DNA of 64,000 nucleotides from positions 62,001-126,000 of the forward strand of contig JAFUNK010000013.1 of assembly GCA_017482205.1 (NCBI GenBank), given 5' to 3'. Made by a program: the position numbers and the translations under genes. Position 1 is the first letter of the stretch, and each line of letters starts with the position of its first letter. Below, piece by piece: positions 16,407 through 25,028 of the stretch. The notes beneath the pieces are model-generated. The model was not told the DNA's origin, did no database searches, and worked only from the letters and a program-made list of their open reading frames with translations. This DNA is from Lachnospiraceae bacterium (GTDB lineage Bacteria > Bacillota > Clostridia > Lachnospirales > Lachnospiraceae).

Positions 16407-17558
16407 TTACATAATGGTGTAAACACCGTCAACAATCTTGATTACGATAGGCTCTTTGGTAGGTTCGCCGTCAGCACCCCAAGTAATGCTGTTACCGGTA
16501 GTACCGCTGAATTCGATTTCAACCATAGCTGCCTTTAATAAGTCACACAACTCACTTTCGCTCATGTCAGGTGTTGCATTTCCCTGTTCTAATGCCTGCT
16601 TAATGATATAAACTGCATCGTAAGCATCTGCTGCGAACTGGTTAGGAATTTCACCGTATTTTTCTTCATATGCTGCACTGAATACTTCTGCCTTAGCATT
16701 TACGGTGCTGGTGAAGGGGCTTAAGAAAATAACGCCTTCTGCTAAGGAAGCATCAAAGTTTTCTACACCTAAGATACCGTCCATACCGTCTACACTGAAG
16801 ATAACGGGAGCATATTCAATCTGTGCTGCCTGAGAAAGAATCAGAGCAGATTCGCTGTAATAAATAGGTAAGAATAATAAATCAGCACCTGCATCCTTTG
16901 CTTTCTGAAGCTGTACGGAGAAGTCCTTGTTAGTATCAGCGGTAAATGCTTCTGTTGCTACGATTTCAAGACCCAGAGTTGCTGCTTCTGCTGCAAAAGA
17001 TTCGTAGATACCGGTAGAGTAAGTATCAGAGCTGTCATAAATAACTGCTACTTTGGTACCCAAACCGTTTTCTTTGATGTACTGTGCAGAAATAACACCC
17101 TGTGTAGGGTCAGAGAAACATACACGGAATGCGTTGTCATACTTAACACAATCTACTGCTGTACCCGAAGGGGTAATCTGGAATACATTGTCTGCCTGTG
17201 TCTTTTCTGCTACTGCGATACAGGGAGCAGAGGTAACAGAACCTAAAATGATCTGTGCACCCCAGTCTCTTAAGGTATTATAAGCATTTACAGACTTTTC
17301 TGCGTCATGCTCATCATCCTGGAAGTTTAAAGCTAACTGATAGCCGTTTACACCACCAGCTGCGTTGATTTCATCAACTGCTAACTGTGCTGCGTTCATA
17401 ACTGCAGTACCGTAAATTGCTGCACCACCGGTAGTAGGTCCGATGCCACCGATTCTGAAAGTATCAGAGTCAGCTTTGTTTCCGCCACAACCGGTAAGCA
17501 TGGATGCTGCCAGTACTGCTGTAAGAGCCAGACTGATTACTTTTTTCATGTTTTTCAT
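16407..17558 (-). CDS. livK: Branched-chain amino acid ABC transporter substrate-binding lipoprotein
   Basis: Extracellular lipid-anchored binding protein, 383 aa. Signal peptide of about 22 residues ends in lipobox LTGC, followed by a GGNKADSD linker. The mature part has the type I periplasmic-binding fold of Leu/Ile/Val receptors: GPTTGGAAIYGTAVMNAAQLAVDEINAAGG (split motif), LGSVTSAPCIAVAEKTQ and ALILSQAAQ. GGAGG 6 nt upstream fixes ATG 17558. It is upstream of livHMGF, from which it is separated by a terminator and promoter. Exact ligand (Leu, Ile, Val or another amide) cannot be fixed. Confidence 0.93.
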   Translation of the reverse strand: MKNMKKVISLALTAVLAASMLTGCGGNKADSDTFRIGGIGPTTGGAAIYGTAVMNAAQLAVDEINAAGGVNGYQLALNFQDDEHDAEKSVNAYNTLRDWGAQIILGSVTSAPCIAVAEKTQADNVFQITPSGTAVDCVKYDNAFRVCFSDPTQGVISAQYIKENGLGTKVAVIYDSSDTYSTGIYESFAAEAATLGLEIVATEAFTADTNKDFSVQLQKAKDAGADLLFLPIYYSESALILSQAAQIEYAPVIFSVDGMDGILGVENFDASLAEGVIFLSPFTSTVNAKAEVFSAAYEEKYGEIPNQFAADAYDAVYIIKQALEQGNATPDMSESELCDLLKAAMVEIEFSGTTGNSITWGADGEPTKEPIVIKIVDGVYTIM

Positions 17559-17565
17559 AATAATA

Positions 17566-17630
17566 TCCTCCTAAAATTTTGCGAAAGCAAAATCCGAGCC
17601 CCTCTGGCGAAGGGAGGATTAGCCTCCTTT
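17566..17630 (-). promoter_or_regulatory. livK mRNA leader with three hairpins and alternative Shine-Dalgarno pairing
   Basis: In transcript order: GGAGG (17627-17623) pairs with CCTCC (17617-17613); CCC/GGG stem around 17614-17598; ATTTTGC TTTC GCAAAAT stem (17593-17576); then the livK Shine-Dalgarno AGGAGG (17572-17567). The single CCTCC segment can pair either with the first GGAGG or with the Shine-Dalgarno, which would make a simple on/off translational switch. The pairing is seen; the regulatory role is inferred. Confidence 0.4.
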
Positions 17631-17681
17631 TGATTTGAATATCCGAAAAATTTGGTTTTCAAAATATCCAATTAAATATAA

Positions 17682-17709
17682 AATATACACTTTATACAAT
17701 TTTTGTCAA
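17682..17709 (-). promoter_or_regulatory. Promoter of livK
   Basis: Minus strand consensus TTGACA (17709-17704), 16-bp spacer, TATATT (17687-17682). The leader of about 110 nt includes AATTTTTCGGATATT (near 17640-17655), which matches the CodY consensus at about 11 of 15 positions; that operator is only a possibility. Confidence 0.65.
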
Positions 17710-17789
17710 GTTTTATTTAATTTGGATAGTTTTTTATGCATATTATTTTTGCATATAACGCAAAATAAGAACGGAAGGAGGCGGATTTT

Positions 17790-18002
17790 ATGAGAATGAA
17801 ATGGCTTGACGTAACAGCATTGCTTATTTCTGTTATTGGCTGCGTAAACTGGGGACTTATCGGTTTGTTTGGTTTTGACCTGGTAGCCTTTATTTTCGGA
17901 GATATGTCTTTGTTGGCAAGAATTGTATACGTGGTCGTTGGACTTTGTGGTTTATATCTGTTGACTTTTTTAGGAAGAATCTGCAGAGATACAGAAGACT
18001 GA
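17790..18002 (+). CDS. Small DUF378-family membrane protein
   Basis: 70-aa protein with two transmembrane helices (about 7-27 and 42-62) and the DUF378 pattern: WLDVTALLISVIGCVNWGLIG, then LARIVYVVVGLCGLY. Function of the family is unknown. AGGAGG 8 nt upstream of ATG 17790 is a strong RBS. It is divergent from livK, sharing a 231-nt AT-rich intergenic region, and is a monocistronic unit closed by a terminator. Confidence 0.85.
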   Translation: MRMKWLDVTALLISVIGCVNWGLIGLFGFDLVAFIFGDMSLLARIVYVVVGLCGLYLLTFLGRICRDTED

Positions 18003-18040
18003 TTACTCTTTCGGAAAACAAAATAGTTTTAACAAAAAGG

Positions 18041-18077
18041 CAGGTCCGGCAGAATAAATTTCGTCGGACCTGTTTTT
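18041..18077. terminator. Bidirectional terminator between DUF378 gene and rsfS
   Basis: CAGGTCCGGCAGA/CGTCGGACCTG stem with an AT loop, A5 to the left and T5 to the right. It serves the DUF378 gene (+) and the convergent ribosome-biogenesis operon ending with rsfS (-). Confidence 0.85.
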
Positions 18078-18136
18078 AATGCCGGTGTATTCCTGTTAAA
18101 TTATTTATTATAACTTTGGTATAACTGCTTTAGTTC

Positions 18137-18493
18137 TTATGCCAGTTCTGCTGGGTCAATGTCCTTACCGTCTCTCCAAATGCGCTCCAAATTGTAGAAC
18201 AGGCGGTTTTCTTTATCAAAAATATGGATAATAATATCGTTAAAATCCATTAAAATCCAGTTTGCGGTATTGTAGCCTTCTACCTGCTTTAAAGCATAGC
18301 CTGCTCTGCCCAAAGTCTCTTCTACATTGTCTGCAAGTGCCTGAATTTGGCTGCGGTTACTGCCGTCTGCAATAATAAAATAATCTGCCACTACAGATAC
18401 CTCGCTGATATCAATCACACGAATATCTTCTGCTTTCTTATCATCTAAGGCTTTGATTGCCAGCTTTGCCATTTCTTTTGAAATATTGTCCAT
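18137..18493 (-). CDS. rsfS: Ribosomal silencing factor RsfS
   Basis: 118-aa protein that binds L14 and blocks 30S-50S joining when nutrients fall. Family features: KAEDIRVIDISEVSVVADYFIIADGSN, then Q.QALADNVEE and NWILMDFNDIIIHIF. Last gene of the rplU-to-rsfS cluster; starts 15 nt after yqeK. GGAGAGAGA precedes ATG 18493. Confidence 0.95.
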   Translation of the reverse strand: MDNISKEMAKLAIKALDDKKAEDIRVIDISEVSVVADYFIIADGSNRSQIQALADNVEETLGRAGYALKQVEGYNTANWILMDFNDIIIHIFDKENRLFYNLERIWRDGKDIDPAELA

Positions 18494-18508
18494 CGTTCTC
18501 TCTCCTTT

Positions 18509-19090
18509 TTATTTCGAAACAAATTCCCGATAATACCGGTATGTTTTTTCTGTCATGGGGTCAATAGCTTCTTCTTTTTGCTTTAAATATTCCAATGTGT
18601 CTTCCAATATTTTTAATAATGCCGCATCTAAATCAATAAATGCAAGCTTACGTATTTCTGGCAGATTAGCAGCTTTTTTTCTGGAAGGCTCAATATAATC
18701 TGCTACAAAAATAATTTTTTCCAAAAGCGACATCCCCGGTCTGCCTGTGGTATGATTTAAAATAGCATTGATAATTTCTCCGTTATCTACCTTATAAGTA
18801 TGCATGGCAAGGAAACTGCCTGTTTTTGCATGCAACAAGGAAGGATTTTTACGTTCTACCTCCGTGATGCTGATATGATGCTTTTCACAAAGTGAAATGG
18901 CTTTATCATCATCCATTTCCTTGGCACAATCGTGTAAAAGCCCCGCCAACTCTGCATTTTCAAGGTTTTCACCATAACGCATGGCAAGTGAAGTGGCGGT
19001 ATAGGCTACTCCCAGAGTATGCTCATAACGCTTCTCTTCCAGTGTTTTTTCCATCGCTTTTCTGATTTTGCTTATGTCAGTACGTTTCAT
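18509..19090 (-). CDS. yqeK: Symmetrical Ap4A hydrolase-like HD protein YqeK
   Basis: HD-domain metal phosphohydrolase of 193 aa; family members cleave diadenosine tetraphosphate to two ADP. Metal ligands are visible: H in RYEHTLGVA, HDCAKEMDDD (HD pair, about 58), H in LLHAKTG and H in NHTTGR, then D in ADYIEPSR. The frame runs 29 codons upstream of the likely start, but ATG 19090 follows GAGGATAAAGCT and MKRTDISKIRKAM suits the family. Between nadD and rsfS, the usual Firmicute order. Confidence 0.92.
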   Translation of the reverse strand: MKRTDISKIRKAMEKTLEEKRYEHTLGVAYTATSLAMRYGENLENAELAGLLHDCAKEMDDDKAISLCEKHHISITEVERKNPSLLHAKTGSFLAMHTYKVDNGEIINAILNHTTGRPGMSLLEKIIFVADYIEPSRKKAANLPEIRKLAFIDLDAALLKILEDTLEYLKQKEEAIDPMTEKTYRYYREFVSK

Positions 19091-19124
19091 AGCTTTATCC
19101 TCTATATAAATCAGAATAATATTT

Positions 19125-19745
19125 TTATTGATACAGCTTATGCTCTTTGATATAGTGTCTGACCTCTTTGGGTACAAGGTGTGATATATCTTTTCCTAAA
19201 GCTACCTGCTGTCTGATAAAACAGGAAGAAATATCTGTTTTGGGAAATTCCAGCAAACGAATAACTGCACCAAATTTTTCCTGCAATTGAGAAACCTTTT
19301 TTTGCATGGAAACCTTGTCCATATTCTCCCGCATAGCAGCGAGAACAATACATTTATCAAAAATTTCTTGTGGCTCTTTCCAGTTTTCCATGGAAAAAAG
19401 GCTGTCAGCACCTACTATAAAATAAAAAGTATCATAAGGCTGTGCCTTTTTTAATATGGTAAGCGTTTCATAAGTATAAGTATTCCCTGTTCTTTTTATT
19501 TCCATGTCGGAAAAAGTAAAGGAGGGATTACCGGCAATTGCCAGTTTTACCATATCCAGTCGAATATCTCCGTTCAGAACATCGGTACCGGCCTTCATAT
19601 AGGATTGGCCGCTTGGCATAAATATAACGGCATCCAGCACCGCCTGCTCAAGTGCAGCCTGTGCCAGATAAAGATGTCCATTATGAATTGGGTTAAAAGT
19701 ACCACCCATGATGCCGATTTTTCTGCCACAAATCTTATCAGGCAT
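19125..19745 (-). CDS. nadD: Nicotinate-nucleotide adenylyltransferase
   Basis: NAD biosynthesis enzyme that adenylates nicotinate mononucleotide; 206 aa. Nucleotidyltransferase motif GTFNPIHNGHL (about 15), FYFIVGADSLFSMENW and the ISSxxIR-type motif as ISSCFIRQQ (T/S replaced by C) are visible. A longer frame starts at 19802, but ATG 19745 has GGAGGGATT upstream. 34 nt before yqeK and 69 nt after yhbY. Confidence 0.95.
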   Translation of the reverse strand: MPDKICGRKIGIMGGTFNPIHNGHLYLAQAALEQAVLDAVIFMPSGQSYMKAGTDVLNGDIRLDMVKLAIAGNPSFTFSDMEIKRTGNTYTYETLTILKKAQPYDTFYFIVGADSLFSMENWKEPQEIFDKCIVLAAMRENMDKVSMQKKVSQLQEKFGAVIRLLEFPKTDISSCFIRQQVALGKDISHLVPKEVRHYIKEHKLYQ

Positions 19746-19813
19746 GAGAATCCCTCCGATGATAATTTTACAACCTACTCTGCAAACAATAATTATCTGC
19801 ATGATAAGAGGTT

Positions 19814-20104
19814 TTACTGGGGCAGAATAATCTTTTTGTTGTCTTTATTTTCTTTATAAAGAATAATCTTTTTACCGATGACCTTTACAACCTGGGACTG
19901 GGTTCTGTCGGCCAGCATGGAAGCAATTTCTTTAGGGTCATCAAAACAGTTTTTTAAAACTGCAATTTTAATCAGCTCTCTGTTGTTGAAGCTTTCTGAA
20001 ACAGCTTCTGTTACTTCAGGAGTCAGACTGGATTTACCCACCTGAAAAATCGGGTCTAAATTGCTTGCAAGACTTATTAAATATGCTCTCTGCTTACTTG
20101 TCAT
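19814..20104 (-). CDS. yhbY: YhbY-family RNA-binding protein
   Basis: 96-aa CRM-domain protein associated with the pre-50S ribosome. MTSKQRAYLISLASNLDPIFQVGK and the GxxE-type basic patch (NNRELIKIAVL) are characteristic, and RTQSQVVKVIGKKIILYK is the C-terminal strand. Located between obgE and nadD as in most Firmicutes. Confidence 0.92.
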   Translation of the reverse strand: MTSKQRAYLISLASNLDPIFQVGKSSLTPEVTEAVSESFNNRELIKIAVLKNCFDDPKEIASMLADRTQSQVVKVIGKKIILYKENKDNKKIILPQ

Positions 20105-20172
20105 AATGCCTCTCTTCTGCCATTTTAATCATGTGTATGGCGTTTCTGTTTGTATCAATCATATATTAATTC

Positions 20173-21462
20173 TTACTTATAATAATCAAAAGAAAGTCCG
20201 TACATACGTACAGTATCGCCTTCTTCGATTCCTAATTCCTCAAGCTGCTCTAAAATACCGGTTTCTTTTAAGAAATTCTGGAAAAATACAAAGCCTTTTT
20301 CGCTCTCCAGATTGGTATAACCAAGCATCTTTTCGATGCGGGGACCTTCGATAACATATTCGTCCTCTTCTTCGTCGTAGATTACGGTAAAAGGCTCGTC
20401 TCCTGTTACCAGCATCTCTTCCGGGAAGAATTCCTGCTCAAATATAACGGGTGCATCATCTAAGCCATCTAACATCTGTTTTACATGGTATAACAATTCT
20501 TTTACACCCTTGCCACTGACTGCAGAAATCGGATATACGGTAATACCCTTGGGTTCAAATTCAGCCTTTAATTTCTCGATGATTTCGTTTTCTCCTTCGT
20601 AAATCATATCAGTTTTATTGGCTGCAATTACCTGGGGTCTGTTTGCAATATCAGGATTGTAAGCCATCAATTCTTTATCAATGGCATAAATATCTGCTAT
20701 AGGGTCCCGGCCCTCACTACCTGCGGCATCTACCATATGGATAATGACCTTGGTACGTTCAATATGGCGTAAAAATTCGTGTCCTAAACCTATTCCTTCG
20801 GAAGCACCTTCAATAAGTCCGGGAATATCAGCAATGACAAAGCCCTTGCCGTCTTCCATATCCACAACGCCCAAGTTTGGATTTAGGGTGGTGAAATGAT
20901 AGTTTGCAATCTTGGGTCTTGCATTGGTAACACGAGCTAAAAAGGTGGATTTTCCTACGTTGGGGAAGCCTACCAGACCTACATCTGCAATGACCTTTAA
21001 CTCCAGTAAAAGATTTAATTCTTTTGCAGGTTGTCCGGGCTGTGCATATTTAGGAGCCTGCATGGTACTGGTGGCATAATGTTGATTGCCGTTACCGCCT
21101 TTTCCGCCTTTCAGGAGCACAATACGTTTATTGTCTCCTGACATATCCGTAATGACCTTGCCGCTTTCTGCTTCCTTGATAACGGTGCCGGCAGGAACTT
21201 TTATGATAATATCCTGTCCGTTTTTGCCTCTGCAGTTTTTCTTACCGCCTTCTTCACCGTTCTGTGCCTGATACTTGCGGATATGCCTGAAATCGGTAAG
21301 TGTATTTAAGCCTTCATCTACTTCAAAAATAACATCACCGCCGTGACCGCCGTCACCACCGTCGGGACCGCCGTTAGGAACATATTTTTCTCTTCTGAAG
21401 GATACGTGACCGTCGCCACCCTTACCGCTTTTTACGTAAATTGTCGCTCTGTCTGCAAACAT
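20173..21462 (-). CDS. obgE: GTPase ObgE/CgtA
   Basis: Essential GTPase in 50S assembly and stress signalling, 429 aa. Domains: glycine-rich Obg fold (about 1-157, KSGKGGDGHVSFRREKYVP, GGDGGHGGDV), G domain (about 158-335, G1 GFPNVGKST, G3 DIPGLIEGA, G4 NKTD) and the Firmicute C-terminal OCT domain (about 355-429, EEDEYVIEGPRIEKML). The frame could start 21 codons earlier, but ATG 21462 follows AAAGGAGTTTCTT. Downstream of rpmA. Confidence 0.97.
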   Translation of the reverse strand: MFADRATIYVKSGKGGDGHVSFRREKYVPNGGPDGGDGGHGGDVIFEVDEGLNTLTDFRHIRKYQAQNGEEGGKKNCRGKNGQDIIIKVPAGTVIKEAESGKVITDMSGDNKRIVLLKGGKGGNGNQHYATSTMQAPKYAQPGQPAKELNLLLELKVIADVGLVGFPNVGKSTFLARVTNARPKIANYHFTTLNPNLGVVDMEDGKGFVIADIPGLIEGASEGIGLGHEFLRHIERTKVIIHMVDAAGSEGRDPIADIYAIDKELMAYNPDIANRPQVIAANKTDMIYEGENEIIEKLKAEFEPKGITVYPISAVSGKGVKELLYHVKQMLDGLDDAPVIFEQEFFPEEMLVTGDEPFTVIYDEEEDEYVIEGPRIEKMLGYTNLESEKGFVFFQNFLKETGILEQLEELGIEEGDTVRMYGLSFDYYK

Positions 21463-21588
21463 AAGAAACTCCTTTAACTTTGAAACTTCTGAAATTCTCC
21501 CGGTTCTGTATATCAGAAGAACCAAAAAATCTCATTCATTTTAAAAATGGGCTTCAAACTGCCGTTTGAAGCCCGAATAATGCATAAC

Positions 21589-21873
21589 TTATTCTTCTAC
21601 AGGATATACGGAAGCCTGCTTTTTATCTCTGCCTTTTCTTTCGAATCTCAGGATACCGTCTACCTTTGCGAACAGAGTGTCATCTCCACCGATACCAACG
21701 TTTACACCGGGATGGATCTTAGTACCACGCTGTCTGTAAAGAATGTTACCAGCTTTAACGAACTGGCCGTCAGCTCTCTTTGCTCCTAATCTCTTGGATT
21801 CGGAATCTCTACCGTTCTTGGTAGAACCAACACCTTTCTTATGAGCAAAAAATTGAAGGTTCATATTTAACAT
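21589..21873 (-). CDS. rpmA: 50S ribosomal protein L27
   Basis: 94 aa. The N-terminus [14 protein letters not shown] carries the Firmicute extension that the protease Prp removes after FFA, exposing the residues that reach the peptidyl-transferase centre. The rest ([33 protein letters not shown]) is standard L27. ATG 21873 has GGAGGTG upstream, inside the end of prp, 4 nt after its stop; longer starts in the frame are not supported. Confidence 0.98.
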   Translation of the reverse strand: MLNMNLQFFAHKKGVGSTKNGRDSESKRLGAKRADGQFVKAGNILYRQRGTKIHPGVNVGIGGDDTLFAKVDGILRFERKGRDKKQASVYPVEE

Positions 21874-21877
21874 CGGT

Positions 21878-22207
21878 TTACACCTCCTTGAATTTAACTT
21901 GTAAATACTTCGCACCATACTCTTTTTGGATATTCTTAAGTCCGAAAACTAAGGAATCCAGTAAAAATATGGATTTTTCCTGTAAGGGACCCTTAAAATC
22001 ACAATTGATAAACCCTTCCGTTTCGTCAGTTGCAACGTCAAATGACTCGCCTGCCAGTTCTTCCAAAGAATTAATGGTATTAATCACTAACACGGAAACT
22101 GCTGCACATACGACATCACTACCCGCTTCTGCAAATCCGGCATGCCCGTTACAGGTTAGTTGTTTGTAAGAACCGTTTTTGTCCTTACTGATAATTACTT
22201 TTGTCAT
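21878..22207 (-). CDS. prp: Ribosomal-processing cysteine protease Prp
   Basis: 109-aa cysteine protease that trims the N-terminus of L27. The catalytic His is in [13 protein letters not shown] (about 22) and the catalytic Cys in [11 protein letters not shown] (about 34). It lies between rplU and rpmA as always in Firmicutes. Adjacent L27 has the expected cleavage sequence. Confidence 0.95.
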   Translation of the reverse strand: MTKVIISKDKNGSYKQLTCNGHAGFAEAGSDVVCAAVSVLVINTINSLEELAGESFDVATDETEGFINCDFKGPLQEKSIFLLDSLVFGLKNIQKEYGAKYLQVKFKEV

Positions 22208-22280
22208 ATTCGCACTATCTCACTATGCACATAGTATCATACATCAGTATCTTATACTGTAGTATCAAATACTTAAAGCA

Positions 22281-22586
22281 TTATGCATTAATCTTGTCGA
22301 TTTTAACCTGAGTGTATGCTTGTCTATGACCATTCTTTTTGTGGTAACCGGTTTTTCTCTTGTATTTGTATACAACAACCTTCTTGCCACGACCCTGTTC
22401 CATAACAGTTGCGGTAACGGTAGCTTTTGCTACGTCTTCACCAACCTTTAAAGAACCGTCGCTTACTGCGATTACCTGGTCAAAAGTAACAGTGTTGCCT
22501 GCTTCAGCGTCTAACTTTTCTACTTTGATTACATCGCCTTCACAAACTTTGTACTGCTTTCCACCTGTTGCAATAATTGCGTACAT
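22281..22586 (-). CDS. rplU: 50S ribosomal protein L21
   Basis: 101 aa. [20 protein letters not shown] and the C-terminal [22 protein letters not shown] are diagnostic. The frame runs 25 codons further upstream through the leader RNA, but ATG 22586 is preceded by AGGAGGTGCCTT. First gene of the rplU-prp-rpmA-obgE-yhbY-nadD-yqeK-rsfS cluster. Confidence 0.98.
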   Translation of the reverse strand: MYAIIATGGKQYKVCEGDVIKVEKLDAEAGNTVTFDQVIAVSDGSLKVGEDVAKATVTATVMEQGRGKKVVVYKYKRKTGYHKKNGHRQAYTQVKIDKINA

Positions 22587-22662
22587 AAGGCACCTCCTAT
22601 GTTTAAAACTCGCTAACTGCGGTGGCGTCAAAGGACGCACTTTTACCTCGTTATGCGGCATA
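22587..22662 (-). ncRNA. Probable L21 ribosomal protein leader
   Basis: The 76-nt 5' untranslated region of rplU can form stacked stems (for example GTGCGTC/GACGCC-rich pairing around 22623-22645 and GCGGTGG with nearby CCGC) immediately before the RBS. Firmicutes commonly have an autoregulatory L21 leader here. Assignment rests on position, length and visible pairing; a covariance search was not possible. Confidence 0.5.
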
Positions 22663-22669
22663 CTGGAAT

Positions 22670-22698
22670 ATCATAACATTAGGATGGTGCCTTGTCAA
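22670..22698 (-). promoter_or_regulatory. Promoter of rplU operon
   Basis: Minus strand perfect TTGACA (22698-22693), 17-bp spacer and TATGAT (22675-22670): the near-consensus form expected for a highly expressed ribosomal operon. Confidence 0.88.
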
Positions 22699-22759
22699 GC
22701 AATATTTTTATCAAATTTTAGGGCTTTTACTATATTTTAAAGAGAAAAACAGTTTATAA

Positions 22760-23395
22760 TTATTCAGCTTTTTCATTTCTCTTTTCAAAGTCTTCGATAT
22801 ACTGGATAATCAGTTTTACAGTACCATCAATTCCCAATACAGAGCTATTGATACACAAATCATAACTGTCCGCTCTGCCCCACTTTTTAGAAGAATAATA
22901 ATTGTAATAGCTCTGACGCTGTTTATCTTTCTTTACAATCATATCCTTAGCCTTATTGGCAGAAAGTTCGTATTTTTCCATAATACGTTTCACTTTAACG
23001 TCTTCATTACCATATATAAATAAGTGGATACAGTTGGTATAATCGGACAGTGCATAATCCGCACAACGTCCGACAATCACGCAGGGACCTTCGTCAGCAA
23101 TCTTTTTAATGGTGTCAAACTGGGCTAAAAATACCTTGTGACTGATAGGCATATCCACAAAAGAGGACGCATTGTAGCCGAAAGAATAAGTGTCCATTAC
23201 CAGATTGTAAAGAAAAGAATTGGTAGGACGTTCATCATGATTCTGAATCATTTCTTCACAAAATCCGCTTTCTTTTGCTGCTCTGGATAACAGTTCCTTA
23301 TCATAACATTGAATACCAAAATGTGCTGCTACCTTTTCTCCTATTTCACGTCCGGCACTGCCGAATTGTCTTCCGATTGTAATGATTGTATTCAT
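22760..23395 (-). CDS. Cytidylate kinase-like family protein (paralogue 2)
   Basis: 211 aa, same family and same length as the protein at 11987-12622. Motifs: IITIGRQFGSAGREIGEKVA (Walker A variant GSAGREIG), CYDKELLSRAA, CVIVGRCADYAL and a C-terminal DSYDLCINSSVLG matching the paralogue's NYDLCLNSSKLG. Probably a nucleotide kinase of unknown specificity. It lies upstream of the rplU promoter in the same direction but outside that operon. Confidence 0.85.
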   Translation of the reverse strand: MNTIITIGRQFGSAGREIGEKVAAHFGIQCYDKELLSRAAKESGFCEEMIQNHDERPTNSFLYNLVMDTYSFGYNASSFVDMPISHKVFLAQFDTIKKIADEGPCVIVGRCADYALSDYTNCIHLFIYGNEDVKVKRIMEKYELSANKAKDMIVKKDKQRQSYYNYYSSKKWGRADSYDLCINSSVLGIDGTVKLIIQYIEDFEKRNEKAE

Positions 23396-23514
23396 AATAG
23401 TTTCCCTGCCTTTCTGCAGAAAAAATGCTGCAATATAGTTTTCTCTTATTATAGTCTCTTTTTGTGCAAATTTCCAGTATTTTTTGCTGATTACAGCAAG
23501 AATTCAGTCTTGTT

Positions 23515-24420
23515 TTACAAGATTTCCAGTAAATGCGTGAAATACTCCGGTAAAGGAGCATCTGCTTCTACATATTCACCTGTGGAGGGATGTTTAAAGC
23601 CTAATATTTTAGCATGAAGGGTCTGCCCCTGTAATTTGTAAGGGGATTTTTGGGTACAGTACACTTCGTCTCCCAAAAGAGGGTGTCCGATACTTGCCAT
23701 ATGTACACGAATCTGATGGGTTCGCCCTGTCTCTAAAACACATTCAATTAAAGTAAACTTATCAAAACGCTTTAACACCTTGTAATGGGTTACGGCATGT
23801 TTGCCTTTTTCATTTACTGCCATCTTTTTGCGGTCGGTAGGATGTCTGCCGATAGGCTTATTTACAATGCCGTCCTCCTCTTTTAATACACCGTGGCAGA
23901 TTGCCCAGTATCGTCTGTTGATAGAATGTTCCTTTAACTGTTCAGCAATACAGCTATGTGCTTTATCATTTTTGCAGACAATTAAAGAACCTGTGGTATC
24001 TCTGTCAATACGGTGCACAATACCGGGGCGCATACAGCCGTTGATGCCGGAAAGGGAATTTCCGCAGTGATACATAAGTGCATTTACCAAAGTGCCACTA
24101 TAATGCCCTGCAGCAGGATGCACCACCATTCCCTTAGGTTTGTTTATGACAATCACATCATTGTCTTCATACAAAATATCAAGAGGAATGTTTTCAGGTG
24201 CAATATCCGGCTCTACCGCTTCCGGCAGGCAGAAAACCACTTCATCATCAGTCTTAACTTTATAACTCCCTTTAACAGGTTTATTATTTACAAAAACAGC
24301 TTCTTCTTTTATCAACTTCTGAATATATGAGCGTGACAAAGAATCGATAAGCATACTCATACACTTATCGATTCTCTCATCTTCCATTTCTTCAGTTATC
24401 TGGAAACGAAATTCGTCCAT
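23515..24420 (-). CDS. RluA-family 23S rRNA pseudouridine synthase (RluD-like)
   Basis: 301 aa. N-terminal S4 RNA-binding domain (about 13-75, ERIDKCMSMLIDSLSRSYIQKLI) followed by the pseudouridine synthase domain with catalytic Asp in HRIDRDTTGSLIVCKN (about 137), NKPKGMVVHP and ETGRTHQIRVHM. The domain order matches RluD, which modifies 23S rRNA helix 69; the exact site cannot be assigned. Downstream of lspA by 50 nt. Confidence 0.92.
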   Translation of the reverse strand: MDEFRFQITEEMEDERIDKCMSMLIDSLSRSYIQKLIKEEAVFVNNKPVKGSYKVKTDDEVVFCLPEAVEPDIAPENIPLDILYEDNDVIVINKPKGMVVHPAAGHYSGTLVNALMYHCGNSLSGINGCMRPGIVHRIDRDTTGSLIVCKNDKAHSCIAEQLKEHSINRRYWAICHGVLKEEDGIVNKPIGRHPTDRKKMAVNEKGKHAVTHYKVLKRFDKFTLIECVLETGRTHQIRVHMASIGHPLLGDEVYCTQKSPYKLQGQTLHAKILGFKHPSTGEYVEADAPLPEYFTHLLEIL

Positions 24421-24470
24421 GAAAACTCCTTAATACCCTTTTTTATTACAAAACAGGTTCTTTGTAAAAC

Positions 24471-25028
24471 TTATTTTTCATCGGAAATTTGTTCTTCCTT
24501 TACTTCCCTATATTTTTTCTGTTTAAAGTTTAAGAAAGCCAAATCTTCTTCTTTGTAGATAAAAATAAACATAACTGCAAATAAAATAACGGATACTACA
24601 ATGCACATATCTGCCATATTGAAGATAGGAAAATGAATTAAAACAAAGGATATAAAATCCACTACATATCCCAAACGAAAACGGTCTATCATATTACCTA
24701 TGGCACCGCCAGTCAAAAGACCACCTAAAATATAGAGAATGTGATATTTTTTTGCATCGGGCAGTTTAATAATAAAGAATAAGATAACCGCCAGAAAAAT
24801 AATACCCATGAACAAAATAAAAATACTCTGTCCCTCCAGCATGCTCCATGCAATGCCGGTATTGGAAAAGAATTGCAACTCCAGCACACCGTCAATCAGC
24901 GGATAAGCACCTTTTCCCTGTAAATTTTTAATTGCTAAAAGTTTAGTAACCTGATCTAATACAATCGAAAGCACAGTCAGTGCAAAAAAGATTGCCAGCC
25001 ACTTCAGTTTTGTCTTATTTTTAAGCAT
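24471..25028 (-). CDS. lspA: Lipoprotein signal peptidase (signal peptidase II)
   Basis: Membrane aspartyl protease that removes lipoprotein signal peptides; 185 aa with four transmembrane helices. Motifs: DQVTKLLAIK, NTGIAWSML, GGAIGNMIDRF (catalytic Asp) and FNMADMCIVVSVI (second catalytic Asp). ATG 25028 overlaps the aroB stop by 8 nt (ATGCTTAA) and has GAGGACG upstream; a GTG 5 codons earlier is less likely. Clients in this window include LivK, the D,D-carboxypeptidase and the 645-aa lipoprotein. Confidence 0.96.
   Translation of the reverse strand: MLKNKTKLKWLAIFFALTVLSIVLDQVTKLLAIKNLQGKGAYPLIDGVLELQFFSNTGIAWSMLEGQSIFILFMGIIFLAVILFFIIKLPDAKKYHILYILGGLLTGGAIGNMIDRFRLGYVVDFISFVLIHFPIFNMADMCIVVSVILFAVMFIFIYKEEDLAFLNFKQKKYREVKEEQISDEK

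Noticed and set aside
17559-17709. T-box or lysine-type riboswitch before livK
   Set aside because: No T-box sequence (TGG-N-ACC) and no specifier-like stem are visible; only small hairpins.
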